DNA from: Pontibacter flavimaris
Lineage (GTDB): Bacteria; Bacteroidota; Bacteroidia; Cytophagales; Hymenobacteraceae
NCBI RefSeq assembly: GCF_001907195.1
Contig: NZ_LVWA01000010.1
Location: 124,001 to 188,000, forward strand
Direction of reading: 5' to 3'
DNA length: 64,000 nt
Under the pieces are notes generated by a model that had not been told where the DNA came from, searched no databases, and saw only the letters and a program-made list of their open reading frames with translations. The stretch's first letter is position 1; every line of letters begins with the position of its first letter. Positions 57,031 through 64,000 of the stretch are shown piece by piece. Made by a program: the position numbers and the translations under genes.

Positions 57031-59133
57031 ATGGCAAGAGATTTAAGATATACAAGGAATATCGGTATTGCCGCGCACATTGATGCCGGCAAGACCACGA
57101 CAACGGAGCGTATACTTTACTATACAGGTAAATCTCACAAGTTAGGTGAAACGCACGAGGGTTCTGCTACAACAGACTGGATGGAGCAGGAGCAGGAGCG
57201 TGGTATCACTATTACTTCTGCCGCTGTAACAGTAAGCTGGCCATACAGAAATAATAACTATCATATCAACATCATCGATACGCCAGGTCACGTGGACTTT
57301 ACCGTAGAGGTAAACCGCTCATTGCGCGTATTGGATGGTCTGGTATTCCTTTTCTCGGCTGTAGATGGTGTAGAGCCACAGTCTGAGACCAACTGGCGCC
57401 TGGCTGACAACTATAAGGTAGCACGTATCGGCTTCGTTAACAAGATGGACCGTTCAGGTGCAGACTTCCTGGGTGTTTGCAAGCAAGTAAAGGAAATGCT
57501 TGGTAGCAATGCAGTAGCCCTTCAGCTTCCAATCGGCTCTGAAGATAACTTCAAGGGTGTAGTGGATCTTGTTAATAACCGTGGTATCATCTGGAATGAA
57601 TCAGATAAAGGCATGACCTTTACTGAGGTTCCGATTCCGGATGACATGGTTGAGGAAGCAGAAGAATACAGAGAGAAACTCCTGGAAGCTGTAGCCGAGT
57701 ATGATGAGACGCTGATGGAGAAATACTTCGAAGATCCAAATTCGATCACAGAAGATGAGATCCTAGCTGCTCTGCGTGCTGCTACCATTGACATGGCTAT
57801 TGTGCCAATGCTCTGCGGTTCCTCATTCAAAAACAAAGGTGTACAGACGATGCTTGACTACGTTATGGCATTAATTCCATCGCCTTTGGACAGAGATAAC
57901 ATCAAGGGTATCAACCCGGACACGGAGCAGGAGATTTCCCGCAAGCCAAGTGTAGAAGAGCCTTTCGCTGGCCTGGCATTTAAAATTGCCACAGACCCAT
58001 ACGTAGGACGTCTTTGCTTTGTAAGAGCCTACTCCGGAGTACTCGAGTCAGGATCATATGTTTTCAACACACGTTCCAATAACAAGGAGCGTATCTCCCG
58101 CATCTTCCAGATGCATGCCAATAAGCAGAACCAGATCGAAAGACTGGAAGCAGGAGATATCGGTGCGGTAGTAGGATTTAAGGATATCAAGACCGGGGAC
58201 ACGCTGTGTGATCAGAATGCGAAGATCGTACTGGAGTCCATGGATTTCCCTGAGCCGGTAATTGGTTATGCTATTGAGCCTAAGTCTCAAGCTGACGCGG
58301 ATAAAATGGGTATGGCGATTGCCAAACTTATTGAAGAGGATCCAACATTGCAGGTGAACACAGACGAGGAAACTGGTCAGACGATCCTACGTGGTATGGG
58401 TGAGCTTCACCTGGAGATCATCATCGAACGCATGAAGCGTGAGTTCAAGGTAGAACTGAACCAGGGTGCACCGCAGGTGGCTTACAAAGAGACAATCACC
58501 AAAAGCGTTGAGCACCGTGAGGTATTCAAGAAGCAATCCGGTGGTCGTGGTAAGTTTGCCGATATCGTGTTTGAAATGGGACCACGTGAGGATGGCAAAC
58601 CAGGCCTCGAGTTTGTTAATGGCATCGTAGGTGGTGTGATTCCGAGAGAATTCATTCCAGCTGTTCAGAAAGGCTTTGAAGATGCTATGAAGAACGGTAT
58701 TCTGGCTGGCTTCCCTATTGACTCCATGAAGGTGCGTCTGTTCCATGGTTCATTCCACGATGTAGACTCTGATTCCTTGTCATTTGAATTGGCTGCTCGT
58801 CAGGGCTTTAAGGAGGCAGGTAAGCAGTGTGCTCCTAAACTTCTCGAGCCAATTATGGCCGTTGACGTGGTTACCCCTGATGAATACACAGGTCCTGTAA
58901 CTGGTGACTTGAACAGAAGAAGAGGTATCATGAAAGGTATGGATACAAAAGGAACTGCAACTGTAGTGAAAGCTGATGTTCCACTATCTGAACTTTTCGG
59001 TTACGTAACAGATCTGCGTACAATCACTTCAGGAAGAGCGACTGCCTCCCTTACTTTCGCCCATTATGAGCAAGTACCGCAAAACCTGGCCGAAGCCATC
59101 GTTGCTAAAATAAAAGGAACAGCAGCTAAATAG
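57031..59133 (+). CDS. fusA: Elongation factor G
   Basis: A 700-residue translocase GTPase. G1 AHIDAGKTT at 15-23, switch [36 protein letters not shown], and the domain IV/V segments [17 protein letters not shown] and [28 protein letters not shown] single EF-G copy is seen in this window. rpsJ follows after 9 bases. Confidence 0.98.
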   Translation: MARDLRYTRNIGIAAHIDAGKTTTTERILYYTGKSHKLGETHEGSATTDWMEQEQERGITITSAAVTVSWPYRNNNYHINIIDTPGHVDFTVEVNRSLRVLDGLVFLFSAVDGVEPQSETNWRLADNYKVARIGFVNKMDRSGADFLGVCKQVKEMLGSNAVALQLPIGSEDNFKGVVDLVNNRGIIWNESDKGMTFTEVPIPDDMVEEAEEYREKLLEAVAEYDETLMEKYFEDPNSITEDEILAALRAATIDMAIVPMLCGSSFKNKGVQTMLDYVMALIPSPLDRDNIKGINPDTEQEISRKPSVEEPFAGLAFKIATDPYVGRLCFVRAYSGVLESGSYVFNTRSNNKERISRIFQMHANKQNQIERLEAGDIGAVVGFKDIKTGDTLCDQNAKIVLESMDFPEPVIGYAIEPKSQADADKMGMAIAKLIEEDPTLQVNTDEETGQTILRGMGELHLEIIIERMKREFKVELNQGAPQVAYKETITKSVEHREVFKKQSGGRGKFADIVFEMGPREDGKPGLEFVNGIVGGVIPREFIPAVQKGFEDAMKNGILAGFPIDSMKVRLFHGSFHDVDSDSLSFELAARQGFKEAGKQCAPKLLEPIMAVDVVTPDEYTGPVTGDLNRRRGIMKGMDTKGTATVVKADVPLSELFGYVTDLRTITSGRATASLTFAHYEQVPQNLAEAIVAKIKGTAAK

Positions 59134-59142
59134 TATTATAAG

Positions 59143-59448
59143 ATGAATCAGAAAATAAGAATAAAGCTTAAGTCTTATGATCATAACCTGGTGGATAAAT
59201 CATCAGAGAAGATCGTAAAAGCAGTAAAAGCGACTGGTGCTATCGTGAGTGGGCCAATTCCACTTCCAACCGAGAAGGATAAGTTTACAGTTCTTCGTTC
59301 ACCACACGTGAACAAGAAGTCTCGCGAGCAGTTTCAGCTTTGCACTTACAAGAGATTAGTAGATATTTACTCTACAAGCTCTAAAACTGTAGATGCACTG
59401 ATGAAACTTGAGTTGCCAAGTGGAGTTGATGTTGAAATCAAAGTTTGA
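59143..59448 (+). CDS. rpsJ: 30S ribosomal protein S10
   Basis: A 101-residue protein (also the NusE partner of NusB in antitermination). It has [56 protein letters not shown] and a C-terminal [11 protein letters not shown]. It closes the fusA transcript: a strong terminator follows and a new promoter precedes rplC, although in many bacteria S10 heads the next operon. Confidence 0.98.
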   Translation: MNQKIRIKLKSYDHNLVDKSSEKIVKAVKATGAIVSGPIPLPTEKDKFTVLRSPHVNKKSREQFQLCTYKRLVDIYSTSSKTVDALMKLELPSGVDVEIKV

Positions 59449-59464
59449 TAACATCATATATAAT

Positions 59465-59500
59465 AAAAAAAGAGGAGGGTCTAGGCTCTCCTCTTTTTTT
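59465..59500 (+). terminator. Terminator after rpsJ
   Basis: AGAGGAG (59471-59477) pairs with CTCCTCT (59488-59494), extended by A7/T7 pairing (59465-59470 with the T-run). It separates rpsJ from rplC. Confidence 0.92.
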
Positions 59501-59533
59501 ATACCTGCTTGAGAATAAATATTTTAGAGAAAG

Positions 59534-59566
59534 TTTGAAAAGAAGCCTAAAAAATTATTAACTTTG
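59534..59566 (+). promoter_or_regulatory. Promoter of the rplC ribosomal cluster
   Basis: TTTG at 59534-59537, a 21-base spacer and TAACTTTG at 59559-59566, about 60 bases before rplC. The leader between them and rplC holds no frame. Confidence 0.8.
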
Positions 59567-59627
59567 CACTCCCTTAGCGAAAATAGGGGGCAATGAATTA
59601 TTGTATCCATCTCTAAACAAAAGTTGA

Positions 59628-60245
59628 ATGCCTGGAATTATCGGTAAAAAAATCGGAATGACAAGCCTCTTCACAGCAGATGGTAAATACACACCAGTAA
59701 CGCTTATCCAAGCAGGTCCGTGTGTAGTTACTCAGGTGAAGACGGTTGAGAATGACGGCTACGCTGCAGTGCAGATTGGCTATGGTGACAAGAAACTCAA
59801 AAGAGTTACAAAGGCGGAAGCTGGTCACTACCAAAAGGCTAATACTGCTCCCAAGAAGAAGGTAGCTGAATTTGATGTAGAAGGCGTTTCTTACAGCCTG
59901 GGTGACACAGTAGATGCTACCCTGTTCGAAGAAGGCGAATTCGTGGATGTAGTAGGTACATCTAAAGGTAAAGGTTTTCAAGGTGTTGTAAAGCGCCACA
60001 ACTTTGCCGGTGTTGGCGGCCAGACCCACGGTCAGCACAACAGAGCAAGACACCCGGGTTCAATCGGTGCATGTTCTTGGCCATCAAGAGTATTCAAAGG
60101 TATGCGCATGGCAGGTAGAATGGGCGGCAACAGAGTTAAGATTCAAAATCTTACTGTTCTGCGCATCATCGCTGAAAGAAACCTTATTGTAGTTAGTGGC
60201 TCTGTTCCTGGTGCCAGAAATTCTTACGTGTTAATTGAGAAATAA
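59628..60245 (+). CDS. rplC: 50S ribosomal protein L3
   Basis: A 205-residue protein near the peptidyl-transferase centre. It has [54 protein letters not shown] and [15 protein letters not shown]. First gene after the promoter at 59534; one base separates it from rplD. Confidence 0.98.
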   Translation: MPGIIGKKIGMTSLFTADGKYTPVTLIQAGPCVVTQVKTVENDGYAAVQIGYGDKKLKRVTKAEAGHYQKANTAPKKKVAEFDVEGVSYSLGDTVDATLFEEGEFVDVVGTSKGKGFQGVVKRHNFAGVGGQTHGQHNRARHPGSIGACSWPSRVFKGMRMAGRMGGNRVKIQNLTVLRIIAERNLIVVSGSVPGARNSYVLIEK

Positions 60246-60246
60246 A

Positions 60247-60876
60247 ATGGAGCTCTCTGTATTAAATATTAAAGGTGAAGATACAGGCAGAAAGGTGACT
60301 CTTTCTGATGCTATTTTTGGACTTGAGCCAAATGAGCATGCCATGTATCTTGACGTGAAGCAGTACCTGGCTAACCAAAGACAGGGTACGCACAAGTCAA
60401 AAGAGCGTAACGAGGTTGCAGGCTCAACGAAGAAGATCAAAAAGCAGAAAGGTACAGGCGGTGCCCGTGCCGGTAGCATCAAGTCTCCAGTATTTGTTGG
60501 AGGTGGTCGCGTGTTCGGTCCAAAACCAAGAAACTACAGCTTCAAATTAAACAAGAAGCTAAAGCGTGTAGCGCGTCTTTCAGCTCTTTCTCTGTTAGCA
60601 CGTGACAATCGTGTGGCCCTGGTTGAGTCGTTCTCTATGGAGGCTCCTAAGGCAAAGGAATTCAGAGGTATTCTGGACAACCTGAAGTCAACTGGCAAAA
60701 CGCTGATAGTACTTCCTGCTGTTGATAAGAACATCGTTCTTTCAGGTAGAAACCTGCCAAAGGTAAAAGTAGCTACTGTAAAGGATGTGAATACTTATGA
60801 CCTGCTGAACACAGAGAAGCTTCTGCTTGTAGAGCAGTCAGTAAATGAATTAGAAAACCTCCTTAGCGCGAAATAA
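60247..60876 (+). CDS. rplD: 50S ribosomal protein L4
   Basis: A 209-residue protein with an extended loop ([51 protein letters not shown]) reaching the exit tunnel. I start it at 60247 ([16 protein letters not shown]), just after the rplC stop. Its last base overlaps the rplW start. Confidence 0.97.
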   Translation: MELSVLNIKGEDTGRKVTLSDAIFGLEPNEHAMYLDVKQYLANQRQGTHKSKERNEVAGSTKKIKKQKGTGGARAGSIKSPVFVGGGRVFGPKPRNYSFKLNKKLKRVARLSALSLLARDNRVALVESFSMEAPKAKEFRGILDNLKSTGKTLIVLPAVDKNIVLSGRNLPKVKVATVKDVNTYDLLNTEKLLLVEQSVNELENLLSAK

Positions 60877-61163
60877 TGAACGTTCTGAAAAGACCAATTA
60901 TTACTGAAAAGTACGCTGCCTTGAACGAGGTTGGTAAATATGCTTTTGAGGTAGAGAAAAATGCCAATAAAGTAGAGATCAAAAAGGCAGTTGAAAAGAT
61001 GTATGGTGTAACGGTTGACAAAGTGTCGACAATGCGCTCTATCGGTAAGAAAAAGACCAAGTACACGAAGTCTGGAGCCGTAACTGGCCGTACCTCTCTG
61101 ATCAAGAAGGCAATTGTAACCCTGAAAGAGGGCGAAGTAATAGACTTTTACAGCGGCATATAA
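60876..61163 (+). CDS. rplW: 50S ribosomal protein L23
   Basis: A 95-residue protein at the tunnel exit, docking site for trigger factor and SRP. It begins [45 protein letters not shown]. Overlaps rplD by one base. Confidence 0.97.
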   Translation: MNVLKRPIITEKYAALNEVGKYAFEVEKNANKVEIKKAVEKMYGVTVDKVSTMRSIGKKKTKYTKSGAVTGRTSLIKKAIVTLKEGEVIDFYSGI

Positions 61164-61173
61164 TTAATTTAAA

Positions 61174-62001
61174 ATGGCTTTAAAAAAGTTAAGACCAATA
61201 ACACCAGGTCAAAGATTTAGAGTAGCCCCTGCTTTTGATGAAATCACAGCAACTACTCCTGAGAAATCTTTGTTGGCACCCCTATCAAAATCTGGTGGAC
61301 GTAACAACTCAGGTAAAATGACCATGCGCTATTTGGGCGGTGGTCATAAGAGAAAGTACAGAGTCATTGACTTCAAGCGCACCAAGCATGGTGTACCAGC
61401 TACAGTGAAGACAATCGAGTACGATCCGAACAGAACAGCCCGTATTGCGCTGCTTCACTACGCTGATGGAGAGAAAACCTATATCATTGCTCCTGCGGGA
61501 CTACAGGTAGGAACTGTAATAAACTCAGGACCTGGTATCGCTCCGGAGGTTGGTAATTGCTTACCACTTTCAGACATTCCTCTAGGTACTATCATTCACA
61601 ACATCGAGCTGCAGCCAGGCGCAGGTGCTACACTTGCAAGAAGTGCCGGCTCTTACGCGCAGCTAGTGGCTCGTGAAGGACGCTACGCAACAATTAAGCT
61701 TCCTTCAGGCGAATTGAGAATGGTTCTTGTTAACTGCTCTGCTACCGTAGGTACAGTATCCAATGGCGAACACATGAATGTGAAGCTTGGAAAGGCTGGC
61801 CGTAACAGATGGTTGGGCAGACGTCCAAGAGTACGTGGTGTTGCCATGAACCCTGTCGATCACCCAATGGGTGGTGGTGAAGGTAAGTCTTCAGGCGGTC
61901 ACCCACGCTCACGCAAAGGCCTGTATGCAAAAGGTCTTAAGACGAGAAACAAGAACAAATATTCTGAGAAGCTTATAGTTAATAGAGGAAAGAAAAAGTA
62001 A
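61174..62001 (+). CDS. rplB: 50S ribosomal protein L2
   Basis: A 275-residue protein needed for subunit joining. It has [55 protein letters not shown], and [34 protein letters not shown] with the conserved histidine. rpsS starts on the next base. Confidence 0.98.
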   Translation: MALKKLRPITPGQRFRVAPAFDEITATTPEKSLLAPLSKSGGRNNSGKMTMRYLGGGHKRKYRVIDFKRTKHGVPATVKTIEYDPNRTARIALLHYADGEKTYIIAPAGLQVGTVINSGPGIAPEVGNCLPLSDIPLGTIIHNIELQPGAGATLARSAGSYAQLVAREGRYATIKLPSGELRMVLVNCSATVGTVSNGEHMNVKLGKAGRNRWLGRRPRVRGVAMNPVDHPMGGGEGKSSGGHPRSRKGLYAKGLKTRNKNKYSEKLIVNRGKKK

Positions 62002-62280
62002 ATGGCTAGATCATTAAAAAAAGGGCCTTATATTGACTTTAGGCTCGAGAAGAAAGTAACTGTAATGAACGAGGCTGGCAAGAAGTCTGTTATCAAGACT
62101 TGGTCTCGCAGATCAATGATTTCTCCGGACTTCGTGGGTCATACTTTTGCAGTTCATAATGGAAATAAATTCATTCCTGTTTATGTTACCGAGAACATGG
62201 TCGGTCACAAACTGGGTGAGTTTGCTCCAACCAGAAACTTTAGAGGTCATATTGCTAAGAAAGATAAAGGCAAGCGTTAA
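62002..62280 (+). CDS. rpsS: 30S ribosomal protein S19
   Basis: A 92-residue head protein. It shows [71 protein letters not shown]. It abuts rplB directly and is 2 bases before rplV. Confidence 0.98.
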   Translation: MARSLKKGPYIDFRLEKKVTVMNEAGKKSVIKTWSRRSMISPDFVGHTFAVHNGNKFIPVYVTENMVGHKLGEFAPTRNFRGHIAKKDKGKR

Positions 62281-62282
62281 TA

Positions 62283-62678
62283 ATGGAAGCAGTAGCAAAA
62301 CTTAAAAATGTCCCTACCTCTCCTCGTAAGATGAGAATGGTAGCCGACTTGGTGCGTGGGAAAAGCGTATCGAAAGCTCTTGGCATTCTGAAATTTGAAG
62401 CCAATGCTGGTGCAGCCAAAGTTGAGAAGCTTGTTCTATCGGCACTATCAAACTGGCAGCAAAAGAATGAAGATGCTAGAATCGAGGATGCAAACCTTTA
62501 CATCAAGACAATCTTTGTTGATGAAGGTAAAATGCTGAAGCGCCTTCGTCCTGCTCCACAGGGCCGTGGTTACCGAATCAGAAAACGATCAAACCACGTG
62601 ACGCTGGTAATCGACAGCATGACAGAAGAGCAGCTAGACCAGCAGCAGTCTAAGAAATCTAAAAAAGCCAACAAGTAA
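62283..62678 (+). CDS. rplV: 50S ribosomal protein L22
   Basis: A 131-residue tunnel protein. It has [26 protein letters not shown] and the beta-hairpin region [28 protein letters not shown] short charged tail ([11 protein letters not shown]) follows. rpsC starts 5 bases later. Confidence 0.97.
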   Translation: MEAVAKLKNVPTSPRKMRMVADLVRGKSVSKALGILKFEANAGAAKVEKLVLSALSNWQQKNEDARIEDANLYIKTIFVDEGKMLKRLRPAPQGRGYRIRKRSNHVTLVIDSMTEEQLDQQQSKKSKKANK

Positions 62679-62683
62679 GAATT

Positions 62684-63439
62684 ATGGGACAGAAAGTTAA
62701 TCCGATAGGTTTTCGACTAGGTGTTATCAAAGGTTGGGATTCTAACTGGTATGGCGGCAAAGATTTCGCTGAGAAGCTGATCGAAGACGAGAAAATCAGA
62801 AAATATATACTAGCTCGTATTCCTAAAGGCGGCATTTCTAAAATTATAATTGAAAGAACGCTTAAGCGCATCACGATCACCATCAACACGGCTAGACCGG
62901 GTGTTGTGATCGGTAAGGGCGGACAGGAAGTAGATAAGATCAAAGAAGAGCTGAAGAAGCTTACGAACAAGGATATTCAAATTAATATCTTTGAGATTAA
63001 GCGTCCTGAGCTTGATGCAAAGCTGGTTGGTGAGTCCATCGCGCAGCAGTTGCAGGCTCGTATCTCTTTCCGCCGTGCTATGAAGCAAGCAATTGCTTCT
63101 GCGCTACGTGTAGGTGCCGAAGGTATAAAAGTACAGGTTTCCGGTCGTCTGGGTGGTGCTGAAATGGCAAGAACAGAGCACTACAAAGAAGGCAGAACCC
63201 CGCTTCATACTTTACGTGCAGATATTGACTACGCTTTATCTGAGGCACAGACAGTATATGGCAAACTGGGTATCAAAGTTTGGATCTTCAAAGGCGAGGT
63301 ATACGGTAAGAGAGATCTTACTCCTAATGCCGGCATGGAGAGCAAAGGACCTGGTTCAGCCTCTGGCGACAGACGTGGTGGAGGACCTCGCAACAAGAAA
63401 AGCGGTGAAGGTGCACCTAAGCGCAAGCGTCGTCAATAA
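62684..63439 (+). CDS. rpsC: 30S ribosomal protein S3
   Basis: A 251-residue protein at the mRNA entry. It has [28 protein letters not shown], the KH domain with [20 protein letters not shown], and [40 protein letters not shown] charged Gly/Lys-rich tail ends the protein. Confidence 0.98.
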   Translation: MGQKVNPIGFRLGVIKGWDSNWYGGKDFAEKLIEDEKIRKYILARIPKGGISKIIIERTLKRITITINTARPGVVIGKGGQEVDKIKEELKKLTNKDIQINIFEIKRPELDAKLVGESIAQQLQARISFRRAMKQAIASALRVGAEGIKVQVSGRLGGAEMARTEHYKEGRTPLHTLRADIDYALSEAQTVYGKLGIKVWIFKGEVYGKRDLTPNAGMESKGPGSASGDRRGGGPRNKKSGEGAPKRKRRQ

Positions 63440-63468
63440 TCAAGTGTTAACATTATAAGTTTTAGAAA

Positions 63469-63891
63469 ATGTTACAGCCTAGAAGGACTAAATATAGAAA
63501 AATGCAGAAAGGCCGCGTAAAGGGTCTGGCTCACAGAGGCAGCTCTATTGCGTTTGGTTCTTTCGCTATCAAGTCTCTTGAGTCAACTTGGATTACGTCG
63601 CGCCAGATTGAGGCAGCCCGTATTGCGATGACAAGAGCAATGAAACGTGAGGGTCAAGTTTGGATCCGTATTTTCCCTGATAAACCAATCACGAAGAAGC
63701 CTGCAGAGGTTCGTATGGGTAAGGGTAAAGGTTCTCCTGAATATTGGGTAGCAGTGGTTAAGCCAGGTACAATCATGTTCGAATCTGATGGTGTACCTCT
63801 GGAAGTAGCAAAAGAGTCACTGAGACTTGCTGCTCAGAAACTGCCTGTTAAATCAAAGTTTATAGTACGTAGAGATTACGTTGAGAAATAA
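63469..63891 (+). CDS. rplP: 50S ribosomal protein L16
   Basis: A 140-residue protein near the tRNA A and P sites. [38 protein letters not shown] and [42 protein letters not shown] are the family signatures. Starts 29 bases after rpsC, 1 base before rpmC. Confidence 0.98.
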   Translation: MLQPRRTKYRKMQKGRVKGLAHRGSSIAFGSFAIKSLESTWITSRQIEAARIAMTRAMKREGQVWIRIFPDKPITKKPAEVRMGKGKGSPEYWVAVVKPGTIMFESDGVPLEVAKESLRLAAQKLPVKSKFIVRRDYVEK

Positions 63892-63892
63892 G

Positions 63893-64000
63893 ATGAAAAA
63901 TTCAGAGATAACGGCTTTATCTGCGGAAGACCTGCAAGAGAAGCTTAACACTGAGAAAGCTAACCTGCAGACCATGCGTTTTGCACATGCTATATCTCCA
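63893..64000 (+). CDS. rpmC: 50S ribosomal protein L29, partial (cut by the window end)
   Basis: The first 36 codons, beginning MKNSEITALSAEDLQEKL and including the family segment LQTMRFAHA, run to the last base of the window without a stop. Position after rplP matches the S10-cluster order, so rpmC, rpsQ and the following genes are expected beyond the edge. Confidence 0.93.
   Translation, partial: MKNSEITALSAEDLQEKLNTEKANLQTMRFAHAISP

Overview
The window looks like a chromosomal segment of a member of the Bacteroidota, probably Cytophagales close to Pontibacter/Hymenobacteraceae (an inference from gene content, not a database match). Evidence: promoters of the Bacteroidota type (TTTG or TTG, a spacer of about 19-21, then TAnnTTTG), many lipoproteins with acidic residues after the lipobox cysteine, DUF4270, DUF4397 and DUF3467 proteins, a Reg_prop/Y_Y_Y histidine kinase with a LytTR partner, and the order tRNA-Tyr-Gly-Thr-tuf-tRNA-Trp-secE-nusG. 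No rRNA operon, CRISPR array, prophage or complete insertion sequence was found.

Layout. 0-2.3 kb: undecaprenyl-phosphate translocase-like DUF368 protein, aroE and a small YkvA-like membrane protein. 2.7-5 kb: an ECF sigma factor overlapping a gene for an unusual protein with an inner-membrane helix, a long Ala/Pro-rich linker and a C-terminal outer-membrane beta-barrel, which fits a dual-membrane-spanning anti-sigma factor. 5.2-8.3 kb: envelope lipoproteins, including DUF4270 and a Kelch propeller. 8.7-10.7 kb: uvrB. 11-16.5 kb: fasciclin lipoprotein, an AT-rich orphan gene, a B12-binding radical SAM enzyme with a C-x4-C-x2-C cluster motif, and small membrane or secreted proteins. 16.6-20 kb: a cobalamin riboswitch driving a BtuB-like receptor and a BtuG-like propeller lipoprotein. 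20.1-21.4 kb: 3-methyladenine glycosylase, then an island of short palindromic repeats. 21.4-27.8 kb: chrA-doxX, an acetyltransferase, a two-domain esterase, two small hydrophilic proteins, a THUMP-like methyltransferase and a DUF4397 lipoprotein. 27.9-35.2 kb: ahcY, a LytTR regulator with its sensor kinase, and two glycosyltransferases. 35.5-42.3 kb: a second ECF sigma factor with a zinc-type anti-sigma factor directly upstream of gmk and nadD, then frr, pyrH, a biotin carrier protein and an M1 aminopeptidase. 42.4-64 kb: the core translation/transcription block, from four tRNAs, tuf, secE, nusG, rplKAJL and rpoBC through rpsL-rpsG-fusA-rpsJ to the S10-type ribosomal cluster, which is cut in rpmC.

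The strongest unexplained signal is not a gene. The short word AAGTAT and its complement ATACTT (usually extended to AAGTATA/AAGTATG) is scattered on both strands through coding and intergenic DNA of the first 42 kb. My hand count is about 165 copies, against about 21 expected for random sequence with equal base frequencies. It is much rarer in the translation block (about 21 copies in 21.7 kb, mostly in rpoB and rpoC). Inside genes it is often spelled with uncommon codons (AGT-ATA, ATA-CTT) and occurs in all three reading phases, so the DNA word itself, not the peptide, appears to be favoured.
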